Below are positions 17,744 to 27,921 of a stretch of DNA of 64,000 nucleotides, piece by piece. Position numbers and translations under genes: made by a program. The DNA lies in the NCBI RefSeq assembly GCF_013868055.1, contig NZ_JACEOL010000002.1, forward strand, positions 1 to 64,000, read 5' to 3'. The notes under the pieces are model-generated. The model saw only the letters and a list, made by a program, of their open reading frames with translations. It was not told the DNA's origin and did not search any database. Source of the DNA: Thermoactinomyces mirandus. Its GTDB lineage: Bacteria; Bacillota; Bacilli; Thermoactinomycetales; Thermoactinomycetaceae. Numbering within the stretch: position 1 is the first letter of the stretch; the number at the start of each line of letters is the position of its first letter.

Positions 17744-18342
17744 TTGATTTTGTCAAGGGAAAGGTTCATTATCAGGAAACCGGTTATCTTGCCGTGGATG
17801 TGGGCGGGATTGGTTATCAGGTTTATGTGACCAATCCTTTGGCCTGGGAAAAAGAGTCGGAGATTTTCTTGTATACCCATCTTGTTGTCCGGGAAGATGC
17901 CCAATTGCTGTATGGATTTCCTTCGAAACAGGAACGCGACCTGTTTCGCCTGCTGCTGGAGGTGTCCGGTATTGGCCCGAAAGCAGCCATGGGGATGCTG
18001 GCAGCCATCCAGCCAAACCAGCTGGTTCAGGCCATTCAGATGGAAGATCTGAAATCATTGACGCGTTTGCCAGGGGTAGGGAAAAAGACCGCTCAGCGTC
18101 TGGTGCTTGACCTGAAGGACAAATTGAAAAAGATCAGCGATTTTGATTTTGTGGCAATGCAGCCATCTGTGGCACAGATTTGTCCTGACAGAAAACGGGA
18201 TGTGATTGAAGCATTAATGACCCTTGGCTATAATGAAGAGGAAGCGAAGTGGGCAGTTCTTGAAGTCGCCAAAATTGCGGAAGAAGAATACGATACAGAG
18301 ACCTGGATTAAACAGGCACTTAAAATGATAATGAACAAATAG
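17740..18342 (+). CDS. ruvA: Holliday junction DNA helicase subunit RuvA
   Basis: 200 residues from the ATG at 17740, which overlaps the ruvC stop by 4 bases. RuvA binds the four-way junction and loads RuvB. An N-terminal OB fold is followed by two helix-hairpin-helix motifs ([16 protein letters not shown] near residue 70, [22 protein letters not shown] near 107). The C-terminal domain [18 protein letters not shown] contacts RuvB. Confidence 0.95.
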   Translation: MIDFVKGKVHYQETGYLAVDVGGIGYQVYVTNPLAWEKESEIFLYTHLVVREDAQLLYGFPSKQERDLFRLLLEVSGIGPKAAMGMLAAIQPNQLVQAIQMEDLKSLTRLPGVGKKTAQRLVLDLKDKLKKISDFDFVAMQPSVAQICPDRKRDVIEALMTLGYNEEEAKWAVLEVAKIAEEEYDTETWIKQALKMIMNK

Positions 18343-18353
18343 GAGGGTCGGAC

Positions 18354-19352
18354 ATGGAGGAAAGGATCATCTCCGCCAGGATGAACCATGAAGATGAGAT
18401 GGTCGAGTATAGTCTGCGCCCTCGTTATTTCAACGAGTATATCGGGCAAACTCAGGTGAAAGAGAATCTGAAAATATACATAGAAGCGGCCAAAATGCGT
18501 GGCGAATCATTGGACCACGTATTGCTTTACGGGCCACCAGGGCTTGGAAAAACCACTCTTTCCCATATTATTGCCAATGAACTGGGGGTTAACATTCGGA
18601 CCACTTCCGGTCCGGCGATTGAACGCCCCGGGGATTTGGCCGCAATTTTAACCAATTTGCAACCAAACGATTTGCTGTTTATCGATGAAATCCATCGTTT
18701 GAACCGGTCTGTTGAGGAAGTCCTGTATCCGGCGATGGAAGATTATGCTTTGGACATCATGATTGGAAAAGGGCCCAGTGCCCGTTCGATCCGGCTTGAT
18801 TTGTCGCCGTTTACCCTGGTTGGTGCCACGACAAGGGCAGGTTCCTTGTCTTCTCCGTTGCGTGACCGGTTTGGTGTGATGAGCCGTTTGGAGTTTTATA
18901 ACGTGGATGAGTTAACCCTGATTGTTGAGCGGGCTGCAGATTTGTTAAACGTTAAGATTGTAGGCGAAGGTGCGAGAGAAATTGCTTCCCGGGCCAGAGG
19001 AACGCCGCGGATCGCCAACAGGCTCCTGAAGCGGGTGCGTGACTTTGTGCAAGTGAGGGGAGATGGCATTATCACGGAACAAGCCGCCCGTGATGCATTA
19101 GACCGCATCCAGGTGGATAAAATGGGACTAGACCATGTTGATCATCGTCTCTTAATGGCCATTATCGAAAAGTTTCGCGGGGGACCCGTGGGACTAGGTA
19201 CACTGGCTGCCACCATTGGCGAGGAAGCACACACGATTGAAGATGTGTATGAGCCTTATCTCATGCAAATCGGTTTTTTGCAAAGGACGCCAAGGGGACG
19301 TATGGTGACGATGAGATGTTGCGAGCATTTTAAAGTGGAGTGGCCAAAATGA
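18354..19352 (+). CDS. ruvB: Holliday junction branch migration ATPase RuvB
   Basis: 332 residues, the usual length. Walker [10 protein letters not shown] lies near residue 61, Walker [11 protein letters not shown] near 110, sensor [18 protein letters not shown] near 160, and a C-terminal winged helix follows. It drives branch migration as a hexameric motor with RuvA. GGAGGGTCGGAC precedes the ATG, 11 bases after ruvA. Confidence 0.96.
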   Translation: MEERIISARMNHEDEMVEYSLRPRYFNEYIGQTQVKENLKIYIEAAKMRGESLDHVLLYGPPGLGKTTLSHIIANELGVNIRTTSGPAIERPGDLAAILTNLQPNDLLFIDEIHRLNRSVEEVLYPAMEDYALDIMIGKGPSARSIRLDLSPFTLVGATTRAGSLSSPLRDRFGVMSRLEFYNVDELTLIVERAADLLNVKIVGEGAREIASRARGTPRIANRLLKRVRDFVQVRGDGIITEQAARDALDRIQVDKMGLDHVDHRLLMAIIEKFRGGPVGLGTLAATIGEEAHTIEDVYEPYLMQIGFLQRTPRGRMVTMRCCEHFKVEWPK

Positions 19353-19567
19353 ATTCTGTTGCAAAAATGCTGATCGTCATTGGGATCGTGCTGATTGTGA
19401 TCGGGCTTGTATGGCAGGTTGGCGGGAAGTACCTGAACCTGGGAAAACTGCCTGGAGATATCGTGATTGAAAAGGGAAATACCCGGATTTATTTCCCTAT
19501 TGTCACATGTATCGTAATCAGTATTGTTCTATCCTTGTTAAGCTATTTATTCCGCCTGTTTCGATAG
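19349..19567 (+). CDS. DUF2905 family small membrane protein
   Basis: 72 residues from the ATG at 19349, which overlaps the ruvB stop (ATGA) and has GGAG 8 bases upstream. Two membrane helices flank the conserved motif [21 protein letters not shown] typical of DUF2905. The family often sits between ruvB and queA in Firmicutes, and its function is unknown. Confidence 0.85.
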   Translation: MNSVAKMLIVIGIVLIVIGLVWQVGGKYLNLGKLPGDIVIEKGNTRIYFPIVTCIVISIVLSLLSYLFRLFR

Positions 19568-19580
19568 GAACGGGCTTTTT
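19553..19580 (+). terminator. Possible weak terminator before queA
   Basis: GCC.TGTT at the end of the DUF2905 gene can pair with GAAC.GGGC, followed by TTTTTG. The stem is imperfect and may only attenuate read-through into queA. Confidence 0.35.
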
Positions 19581-19612
19581 GTTTGAGTTTGTCAGGAGGA
19601 AGGGAAACCGTT

Positions 19613-20647
19613 GTGGATGTATCCTTGTATGATTATCATTTGCCGAAAGAATTGATTGCACAGACTCCCATCAAGGATCGGGACCGTTCTCGCCTGCTGG
19701 TTGTCGATCGCCGGACATCCCGGCTGAAACACGGTCATTTTCCTGATTTGCTTGAGTATCTGAATGCAGGTGATGTGCTTGTATTAAATGACAGCCGCGT
19801 CCGGCCAGCCCGTCTGATCGGAGAAAAAGAAGGAACCGGTGCCAGGATTGAGCTCCTGCTATTGAATCCTTTGGGTGGAGATCACTGGGAAACCCTGGTC
19901 CGGCCAGCCAAACGGATCAAACCGGGAACGGTGGTTCTGTTTGGAGGCGGTCGTATAAAGGCAATCGCTGAAGAAAAAACAGAAGCCGCGGGTGGCCGGA
20001 TTTTCCAATTGCAATATGAGGGCAATGATATTGAAAAGCTGTTTGAAGAGTTGGGGCAGATGCCATTGCCCCCCTATATTCATGAACAGTTGGACGATCC
20101 GGAACGTTACCAGACCGTTTTCTCCAGGGTAATCGGTTCGGCGGCTGCTCCGACAGCCGGGCTTCATTTTACCCCGGAATTGTTGGAAAAAATCACGGAA
20201 AAAGGGGTAAAAGTTGCTTTTATTACTCTGCATGTCGGCATCGGTACATTTCGCCCGGTGACAGTGGAGCGGGTGGAAGACCATAAAATGCATGCCGAAT
20301 ACTATGAACTGGACGAAGGGACCGCCAGGGAAATAATAGCCGCCAAAAGCAGAGGCAATAAAGTCTTTGCCGTAGGTACCACATGCATCCGTACTTTGGA
20401 AACCGTGGCGCAAAAATTTGCCGGTGAAATAAGAGCTGACAGTGGCTGGACGGATATATTTATTTATCCGGGCTTCACTTTTCGGGTGGCAGATGCCCTG
20501 CTGACCAACTTTCATCTGCCGCAATCCACTTTATTGATGCTGGTGAGCGCCTTTGCTTCCCGCAAATTGATTTTGTCCGCTTATGAGGAAGCTGTTCGTC
20601 AACGTTACCGTTTCTTCAGCTTTGGGGATGCGATGCTGATTCTCTGA
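19613..20647 (+). CDS. queA: tRNA preQ1(34) S-adenosylmethionine ribosyltransferase-isomerase
   Basis: 344 residues from a GTG at 19613, placed 8 bases after AGGAGGAAGGG; the longer frame from 19583 includes the ribosome site itself. QueA transfers the ribosyl group of SAM to preQ1 in tRNA to give epoxyqueuosine. Conserved segments are the start [18 protein letters not shown], the [18 protein letters not shown] region, [15 protein letters not shown], and [23 protein letters not shown] near the C-terminus. It is followed by tgt, the preceding enzyme of the same pathway. Confidence 0.95.
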   Translation: MDVSLYDYHLPKELIAQTPIKDRDRSRLLVVDRRTSRLKHGHFPDLLEYLNAGDVLVLNDSRVRPARLIGEKEGTGARIELLLLNPLGGDHWETLVRPAKRIKPGTVVLFGGGRIKAIAEEKTEAAGGRIFQLQYEGNDIEKLFEELGQMPLPPYIHEQLDDPERYQTVFSRVIGSAAAPTAGLHFTPELLEKITEKGVKVAFITLHVGIGTFRPVTVERVEDHKMHAEYYELDEGTAREIIAAKSRGNKVFAVGTTCIRTLETVAQKFAGEIRADSGWTDIFIYPGFTFRVADALLTNFHLPQSTLLMLVSAFASRKLILSAYEEAVRQRYRFFSFGDAMLIL

Positions 20648-20776
20648 TTGTGCCGGTGGGAAGAAAGGGCTGTTCAAATTATTGTAGGCAGGCAAATAGG
20701 CAATGGTTCTGAAAAAACTTGTCCTGTGTACCCATGTTTTCTATAATGGGTAGCAGGAGTTTGTAATTTTGGTTAG

Positions 20777-21940
<1,164 letters not shown>

Positions 21941-21954
21941 GGAGGATAAACATA

Positions 21955-22242
21955 ATGAGTCAGTGGGGTACATTGATACCACTCATTTTAATGTTTGTTG
22001 TTTTTTATTTCTTTTTGATTCGCCCTCAACAAAAACGGCAAAAAGAGCGCACGTCCATGCTGAATTCCCTGAAAAAGGGAGACAAAGTCATCACCATTGG
22101 TGGCATTCACGGGAAGATCGTGGAATTGACTGAAGATCGGGTAACTTTAAAAGTAAGTGAAAACACACGTCTTGTTTTTGAACGTTCGGCTGTTAACTCA
22201 GTCGTATCGGAAGATGAGCCTTCCTCGGAAGAAAACAAATAA
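21955..22242 (+). CDS. yajC: Preprotein translocase accessory subunit YajC
   Basis: 95 residues with one N-terminal membrane helix and the conserved FFLIRPQQKRQKE stretch, then a small cytoplasmic domain (GDKVITIGGIHGKIVEL). It associates with SecDF in the Sec translocon; secD and secF lie 3.5 kb downstream. AAGGAGGATAAACATA precedes the ATG, 15 bases after tgt. Confidence 0.93.
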   Translation: MSQWGTLIPLILMFVVFYFFLIRPQQKRQKERTSMLNSLKKGDKVITIGGIHGKIVELTEDRVTLKVSENTRLVFERSAVNSVVSEDEPSSEENK

Positions 22243-22248
22243 GAAAGC

Positions 22249-22283
22249 AAAAAAGCTTCTGACGCCGTATCAGAAGCTTTTTT
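22249..22283. terminator. Bidirectional terminator between yajC and yrzE
   Basis: A 14-bp stem (AAAAAAGCTTCTGA at 22249-22262 with its complement at 22270-22283) has T runs on both sides. The right arm overlaps the stop codon of the convergent yrzE gene. Confidence 0.88.
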
Positions 22284-22677
22284 TATTCTTTTTCGTTTGT
22301 ATGCCGGCAATGCCTCCCAGCGCGCCGCCTCCAAAGGCGAGCATGGAAAGCCATAAAGGATGAATCGTTGTAAATGTATCAAAAGCCAGGAAAGCGAGGA
22401 GCAAGATGATCAGTATGTACAAGGTTCCCTGAATTCCGCCGGCAATCCATCCCTGGTATTCCGATTTGCGGGCGGTTACAAAGCCGCCGCAAAACAGCGC
22501 AACTATGTTAAGCACAAGTGCGAATACAGGGAGTTGATTGGTAGATAATGAAGAATATTGCAGGAACATGGCGATAATCAGGGAACCGAAAATCAGGATG
22601 GCCCAAATCACAAATTGCCCGATCATCCATGGTGAGCGAAGTCCTTTTTTGGCTGAATTATAAAAGGTTTCTTTCAT
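22270..22677 (-). CDS. yrzE: TIGR04086 family membrane protein, YrzE-like
   Basis: 135 residues from the ATG at 22677 behind AAGGAGGG; a longer frame to 22749 has no ribosome site. Four membrane helices with small-residue motifs (GGGALGGIAGI at the end). In B. subtilis the homologue is at the same place between yajC and yrbG. Function is unknown. Confidence 0.75.
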   Translation of the reverse strand: MKETFYNSAKKGLRSPWMIGQFVIWAILIFGSLIIAMFLQYSSLSTNQLPVFALVLNIVALFCGGFVTARKSEYQGWIAGGIQGTLYILIILLLAFLAFDTFTTIHPLWLSMLAFGGGALGGIAGIQTKKNKKSF

Positions 22678-22799
22678 CACTTTTCCCTCCTTGCCGATTG
22701 GTACATTTCTATGCCGCAACGCTTTGAAATATCCCCCGCACCGATTCATAAAAACAGGGGGTTTGGTGAAACTAAGCGTGAAAAAAGGAAGTGATCAAG

Positions 22800-23480
22800 G
22801 TGATATGGAGCATGTTTTTGCGGACTGTGTTTATTTATCTATTTTTACTGTTGATTATGAGGTTGATGGGAAAACGGGAAATCGGCAAGCTTTCCATATT
22901 TGATCTCATTGTTTCATTCATGATCGCAGATATCTCCGCAATGGTAATTGAAAATCTGACTGAACCGCTGATCCTTGGAGTGGTCTCCATAATAACCTTG
23001 GCTCTCCTGCAAATTCTCCTTTCCTATCTGTCCCTGAAGAGCAAAAAAGTGCGCGAATGGGTCGATGGAAAACCTGTCATGATTATCAAAAATGGAAAAA
23101 TTCTTGAAAAAGAGATGGCCCAGTCCCGTTACAATCTCGGTGACCTGATCATGCAATTAAGGGAAAAAAACATTGCCGACGTCTCGGATGTTGAATTTGC
23201 GTTCCTGGAGACAAGCGGCAAGCTAAGTGTTTTTAAAAAAGAGGAAAAACGTCCGGCGCAGCGCGGGGATATCCGCCGGTCCCTCAGGCCGTTCAGCATG
23301 CCAATCCCGGTGATTATCGATGGAAAGGTCCAGGATGATGGATTGCAAAAAATTGGCAAGACCCGGTTTTGGTTGAAAAACGAAATTCAAAATCAGGGAT
23401 ATCGCGATTTTAAGGAAATTTATTATGCGACAGTAAACAGCAATGGCAAGTTGTTTATCGATCGGAAAGACCACTCGTAA
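22800..23480 (+). CDS. DUF421 family membrane protein, YetF/YrbG-like
   Basis: 226 residues from the GTG at 22800, 9 bases after GGAA; another GTG at 22791 is too close to the site. Three N-terminal membrane helices containing RLMGKREIGKLSIFDLIVSFMIADISA are followed by a cytoplasmic alpha/beta domain (GKPVMIIKNGKILEKEMAQSRYNLGDLIMQLREKNI). This is the conserved DUF421 architecture. Relatives are abundant in spore formers. Position matches yrbG of B. subtilis. Confidence 0.85.
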   Translation: MIWSMFLRTVFIYLFLLLIMRLMGKREIGKLSIFDLIVSFMIADISAMVIENLTEPLILGVVSIITLALLQILLSYLSLKSKKVREWVDGKPVMIIKNGKILEKEMAQSRYNLGDLIMQLREKNIADVSDVEFAFLETSGKLSVFKKEEKRPAQRGDIRRSLRPFSMPIPVIIDGKVQDDGLQKIGKTRFWLKNEIQNQGYRDFKEIYYATVNSNGKLFIDRKDHS

Positions 23481-23482
23481 AT

Positions 23483-25048
23483 TTACTTTGGCAGCAAACG
23501 GGAGATCCACTTTCCGATGTAGGGGATGCGGTATACATCATTTTTTCGAACCAGGGAAAAAGCTATCAGGCAAATGGTATAGGCGGCCAAAGCCAAGCCC
23601 GCCTGGAAAAGGGTTTTATCCAATAAAGACGGGTATTTGTCCAGGCTTGCATAGCGGCAAACCAATGCCGTGATAATGATGGTCAGCAACAATTTCCCCC
23701 ATTCTTTCAGGTTCAGGTGAAATGGGATCAGGCGGACAATATCAATAAAATGCAGAGTGGTCACAATGAGAATTCCGCAATTGATGGACAGAGCGACCCC
23801 GTCGATGCCCAATTCCGGTCGGGAAGCGAGCAGTAAAATAAAAATGGTTTTAAACACGGCTCCGATAATTGAGTTGCGCATCGGGGCCTGTGCTTTGTCC
23901 AGACCTTGCAACACGGAAGCCAACGGTCCCTGCAGAGCGTGAATCATGGTAAAAGGTGCCATGATTTGGATCAAACGGGCGACATCATCCTGGCGATATA
24001 ACAGAATGGAGAGTGGTTCCGCCAGCAGATACAAAAGCAGAGCGCAAGGGGCGGTTACAATGAAAGACATCCGGATTGCCTGTTGCAGGCGATGTTCAAT
24101 CAACCTGGCATTGTTTTGCGCGGCCGCTTCACTGATTGCCGGGACAAGCGAGACGGACAGGGCATACGTGATAAAAGACGGGAAAAAGGTTAACGGGACA
24201 GCCATTCCCTCCAGCTGTCCATATAAGGAGGTTGCGGTTGCGGTCGCAAATCCGGCCATGGCCAGGCTTTGGGCAACGACAATCGGTTCGATCGCATAGG
24301 AGAACGAACCGACCAGTCTGCTGGCAGTCACAGGAATTGCCAGGCGCATCAGGTCCCGCAATGTTTGCCGGAATGAATCCCGTTTGGGTTTGTAAAATTT
24401 GCGGCTTAATTTGGGGCGCATGGGATCTTTTTTAAATGAATAGACGAGAAACATCATTCCCGAAAATTCTCCGATAACCATGCCGATCATCGCACCGGCG
24501 GCGGCAAATTCCACTCCGTAGGGAAGCAGAAACTGTGCCAGCATCAAAACGGTAAAGATCCGGACGGATTGTTCGACGATGGTGGAGAAAGCATAAGGAC
24601 TCATGTTTTGCCGTCCCTGGAAATAACCGCGAAAAATGGAAGAAACGGCAATAATCGGGATGGTTGGCGCAATGCAAAGAAGGGCATAAATGGCACGCTC
24701 ATCAGTAAGAAGCACCTTTGCAATCCATGGGGCGGCAATTAAAACCGTACTGGTTATGACGAGGCTGGTGATTATTACGATAAATATCGAAACCATAAGA
24801 ATGGAACGGATTTTTTCTTCCTGGTTCCTCGCCTGCGCCTCTGAAACCAGTTTGGAAATAGCCACCGGCAGACCGGCAGTGGTAATGACAATGGTAAATA
24901 TCAAGATCGGAAAGGCCATTTGAAACAATCCCATGCCCTCATCGCCAATGATTCGGGAAAGAGCAACCCGATATATAAATCCGAGAATTTTCGTAATAAA
25001 TCCTGCACTGACAAGGACAAAGGTTCCATACAAGAATCCCCTGCGCAC
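23483..25048 (-). CDS. spoVB: Stage V sporulation protein B, lipid flippase family
   Basis: 521 residues with about 14 membrane helices, of the MOP/MVF flippase superfamily (GFIYRVALSRIIGDEGMGLFQMAFP near the N-terminus). SpoVB is thought to move cortex peptidoglycan precursors across the outer forespore membrane. Location next to yrbG, yrzE and yajC matches the B. subtilis locus. It converges on the DUF421 gene with only 2 bases between stops. Confidence 0.87.
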   Translation of the reverse strand: MRRGFLYGTFVLVSAGFITKILGFIYRVALSRIIGDEGMGLFQMAFPILIFTIVITTAGLPVAISKLVSEAQARNQEEKIRSILMVSIFIVIITSLVITSTVLIAAPWIAKVLLTDERAIYALLCIAPTIPIIAVSSIFRGYFQGRQNMSPYAFSTIVEQSVRIFTVLMLAQFLLPYGVEFAAAGAMIGMVIGEFSGMMFLVYSFKKDPMRPKLSRKFYKPKRDSFRQTLRDLMRLAIPVTASRLVGSFSYAIEPIVVAQSLAMAGFATATATSLYGQLEGMAVPLTFFPSFITYALSVSLVPAISEAAAQNNARLIEHRLQQAIRMSFIVTAPCALLLYLLAEPLSILLYRQDDVARLIQIMAPFTMIHALQGPLASVLQGLDKAQAPMRNSIIGAVFKTIFILLLASRPELGIDGVALSINCGILIVTTLHFIDIVRLIPFHLNLKEWGKLLLTIIITALVCRYASLDKYPSLLDKTLFQAGLALAAYTICLIAFSLVRKNDVYRIPYIGKWISRLLPK

Positions 25049-25268
25049 TGTTAGGCGGCCTCCTTCACAGTATCCTATTTAAAAGTATGAGTTGGTGGGA
25101 CAACTCATGACAAAAAATGTTTACATTTACGTAAAATGTCTTGGCAACCCTTGCACAAATCAATGCAGAGTTGTTAACTAGAAGAAGCAGGGATTGAGTA
25201 GGAGTTTTTGTGCAAACCCCGAATGATTAACTTAAGATAGGAAGTGAACTTGATTGAGGAGGAACAGT

Positions 25269-25562
25269 ATGACCAGACATGGTGCATTAAAGCCTGTCAC
25301 CAGACGGCAAGAGTCGGTTGAACTTTTGTCCGAGTATGAACTGAAGCAATGTATCGAAAATTTGTGTAATACCAAAGCCGAAGAATTTCGAATGTACGGT
25401 TACAAAAATGTGACTGGCGAGCAGGTGTGGGCCTGTGTTTCGGAAGGGTACCGGAGAGGATGGCCCCGTTTGAACCGCCTGGTAAATGATATTATGTCCC
25501 TGAAAGCGAACCGGTTTATGAACTGGCTCATGTTATCCGTTTACAAGGATGAGGAAGAGTAG
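25269..25562 (+). CDS. comN: Post-transcriptional regulator, ComN-like
   Basis: 97 residues from the ATG at 25269 behind GAGGAGGAAC. A small soluble protein with LLSEYELKQCIENLCNTKAEEFRMYGYKNVTGEQVW, the ComN/YrzD family pattern. In B. subtilis ComN affects comE mRNA after transcription, and its gene lies upstream of secDF, as here. Confidence 0.8.
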   Translation: MTRHGALKPVTRRQESVELLSEYELKQCIENLCNTKAEEFRMYGYKNVTGEQVWACVSEGYRRGWPRLNRLVNDIMSLKANRFMNWLMLSVYKDEEE

Positions 25563-25566
25563 AATA

Positions 25567-25600
25567 ACGACAGCCGCTTTTCATGCTGTCGTCTTTTTTT
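25567..25600 (+). terminator. Intrinsic terminator after comN
   Basis: ACGACAGC (25567-25574) pairs with GCTGTCGT (25585-25592), then CTTTTTTT. Confidence 0.85.
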
Positions 25601-25680
25601 ATGATCGTTAAATTGACATCGTTTTTCAAAGCATGGATAATTAAGATTATGGTGTGCTACATAGAAGGAGGAGCAAAGAA

Positions 25681-26910
25681 ATGAAGGAACGAAAAAGGAA
25701 TATTGTTTTTTTTATCCTCCTGGTGGTTGCAATTATCGTGCTAGTGTCTACAACTACCGGTTACATATGGAAAAACATTACCCTTGGTCTGGATTTGCAG
25801 GGCGGATTTGAGGTGCTTTATGAGGCGGCGCCCGGACAGAAAGTAAATACGCAGATGTTAAAAGATACAGCCGCTGCTTTAAATACCCGTATTAATGTGC
25901 TGGGGGTATCCGAACCGGACATTACCGTCGAACCGCCTAACCGGATTCGTGTACAGTTGGCGGGAGTAAAGGATAAAAACAAGGCACGCGAGATGTTGGG
26001 AAAGCAGGCAAAACTCACATTTCGGGATGCATCGGGGAAAGTGTTGCTGACAGGAAGTGACTTGAAGGAAAATGGCGCAAAAGTAGACTATGATCAAATC
26101 GGACAACCCGTGGTTACGCTCCAACTGAAAAATCCCGATAAGTTCACCAATATCACCCGTCAGTATCTGGGTCAGCCGATCCCTATCTATCTGGACGAGC
26201 AACAGCTGAGCGCACCGGTCGTGCAACAGGTCATTACTGGAGGCACAGCTCAAATTACGGGGCAAAAGAATGTTGAAGAGGCCCAGCAACTGGCTGATCT
26301 GCTGAACGCCGGAGCCATTCCGCTCAAGTTGAATGAAGTGCAGAGCTTTACGGTGGATGCCAGCCTGGGGGATGACTCTTTAAGAGACAGTCTGGTTGCA
26401 GGTGCATATGCCGTTATTGGCATTTTTATCTTCATGATCGGTTTTTACCGCTTGCCTGGATTGGTGTCGGTGATCACACTGATTTGTTATTCCTATCTGC
26501 TGCTGGTAACGTTTATGGTTATGGGAGCCACCCTGACATTGCCAGGAATCGCAGCCTTTATCCTCGGAATTGGAATGGCAGTTGATGCCAACATTATCAT
26601 GAATGAACGGATCAGGGAGGAACTCAGGATTGGCAAGAGCATCAAAGCAGCGGTGCGTTTGGGTTCAAAACGCTCGTTCCTTACCATCTTTGATGCAAAC
26701 ATCACCACCATTATTGCGGGCGTTGTGCTGTTTATCTTTGGTACTGCCGCGCTCAAAGGTTTTTCTGTTACCCTGATCGCCGGCATTATTGTCAGCTTCC
26801 TGACGGCAATAGCACTCTCCCGGATGATGATGAACCTGATCATCCGTTCCAATCTAGTGAAAAACCCGGCATTGTTCAGGGTTCGAGAGGATGAGATCAG
26901 TGACTTATAA
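25681..26910 (+). CDS. secD: Protein translocase subunit SecD
   Basis: 409 residues from the ATG at 25681 behind GAAGGAGGAGC. A first membrane helix and LGLDLQGGFEVLYEA are followed by an extracytoplasmic P1 domain and five C-terminal helices of the MMPL/RND fold (GIGMAVDANIIMNERIREEL). With SecF it uses the proton or sodium gradient to assist late steps of protein export. Here secD and secF are separate genes, whereas B. subtilis has a fused secDF. Confidence 0.95.
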   Translation: MKERKRNIVFFILLVVAIIVLVSTTTGYIWKNITLGLDLQGGFEVLYEAAPGQKVNTQMLKDTAAALNTRINVLGVSEPDITVEPPNRIRVQLAGVKDKNKAREMLGKQAKLTFRDASGKVLLTGSDLKENGAKVDYDQIGQPVVTLQLKNPDKFTNITRQYLGQPIPIYLDEQQLSAPVVQQVITGGTAQITGQKNVEEAQQLADLLNAGAIPLKLNEVQSFTVDASLGDDSLRDSLVAGAYAVIGIFIFMIGFYRLPGLVSVITLICYSYLLLVTFMVMGATLTLPGIAAFILGIGMAVDANIIMNERIREELRIGKSIKAAVRLGSKRSFLTIFDANITTIIAGVVLFIFGTAALKGFSVTLIAGIIVSFLTAIALSRMMMNLIIRSNLVKNPALFRVREDEISDL

Positions 26911-27811
26911 GTTTGATGTTGTCAAGCACCGCAAAAAGATTTTCATCATCACCCTGTTGGTCATGGCTGTCATGGTTACATCCCTGTTTGTGAGAGGGTT
27001 GAACCTGGGAGTTGACTTTGTCAGCGGAACGCGGCTGGACATTCATGTGAAGCCCAATGTGAATCTTGAACAGGCGCGGGAAATATTGCAGGATCTTGGT
27101 TACCAGAACCCGAATGTTCGTGTCGGGGGATCTGAAAACGAGTTTATTTTCTTTCGTTTGAGCGATACGGTAGACACCGGCCAAATCAACCGGATTCAAT
27201 CGGCTTTCAGCGAAGCATACCAAACCAAGGTAAATATCCAGGAACAAACCGTCAGTCCGATTATTGGACGGGAAACAGCGATGAACGCCATTAAGGCAGT
27301 GTTGATTGCATCCCTGTTTATAATCCTATACATGGCATTCCGGTTTGAATACCGGTTTGCCGTTGCGGCAGTGATTGCCCTGTTTCATGATGCCCTGTTT
27401 ATTGTCGGGATCTTTTCCCTGTTTCAAATAGAAGTAGACCTGGTTTTTATTGCCGCAGTCTTAACCATTGTGGGTTATTCCGTAAACGACACCATTGTTA
27501 TATTCGACCGGATTCGTGAAAATCTTGATCTGGTAAAACCAAAAAAATGGGATGAATTGGCAAAAGTCGTCAATGACAGTATTAACCAGACACTGGTTCG
27601 TTCATTAAATACGGCGCTGACCGTGATTCTGGCCGCTTTTGCCTTGTGGATTCTGGGCGGGGAAAGCATCAGCAACTTCTCGCTGGCCCTGCTGCTTGGT
27701 CTGATGGCTGGTGCCTATTCTTCCGTCTTTGTTGCCAGCCCGATTTGGGTCACCTGGAAATGGAAATCGATGCAAAAACAAAGTACCAAAAACAGACCGG
27801 TAACGGAGTAA
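26900..27811 (+). CDS. secF: Protein translocase subunit SecF
   Basis: 303 residues from a GTG at 26900, 8 bases after GAGAGG; an ATG at 26891 is the alternative. It begins inside the last codons of secD. Six membrane helices, LGVDFVSGTRLDIHVKP after the first, and the conserved GYSVNDTIVIFDRIRENL near residue 200. Partner of SecD. Confidence 0.94.
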   Translation: MTYKFDVVKHRKKIFIITLLVMAVMVTSLFVRGLNLGVDFVSGTRLDIHVKPNVNLEQAREILQDLGYQNPNVRVGGSENEFIFFRLSDTVDTGQINRIQSAFSEAYQTKVNIQEQTVSPIIGRETAMNAIKAVLIASLFIILYMAFRFEYRFAVAAVIALFHDALFIVGIFSLFQIEVDLVFIAAVLTIVGYSVNDTIVIFDRIRENLDLVKPKKWDELAKVVNDSINQTLVRSLNTALTVILAAFALWILGGESISNFSLALLLGLMAGAYSSVFVASPIWVTWKWKSMQKQSTKNRPVTE

Positions 27812-27815
27812 GAGA

Positions 27816-27853
27816 AAAAGAAGCCATGATTGATTTCACGGCTTCTTTTTTTT
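27816..27853 (+). terminator. Intrinsic terminator after secF
   Basis: AAGAAGCC (27818-27825) pairs with GGCTTCTT (27840-27847), followed by more T. Confidence 0.85.
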
Positions 27854-27921
27854 GGCAGAATAAAGGATACTTGACTTTTGCCTTTGTGCTATAATGTTAA
27901 CGCGAAGTGAGGTGTTCGGCA

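Noticed and set aside
25120-25142. Near-palindrome ACATTTACGTAAAATGT upstream of comN
   Set aside because: Imperfect by one base, in A/T-rich DNA, and short enough to arise by chance.
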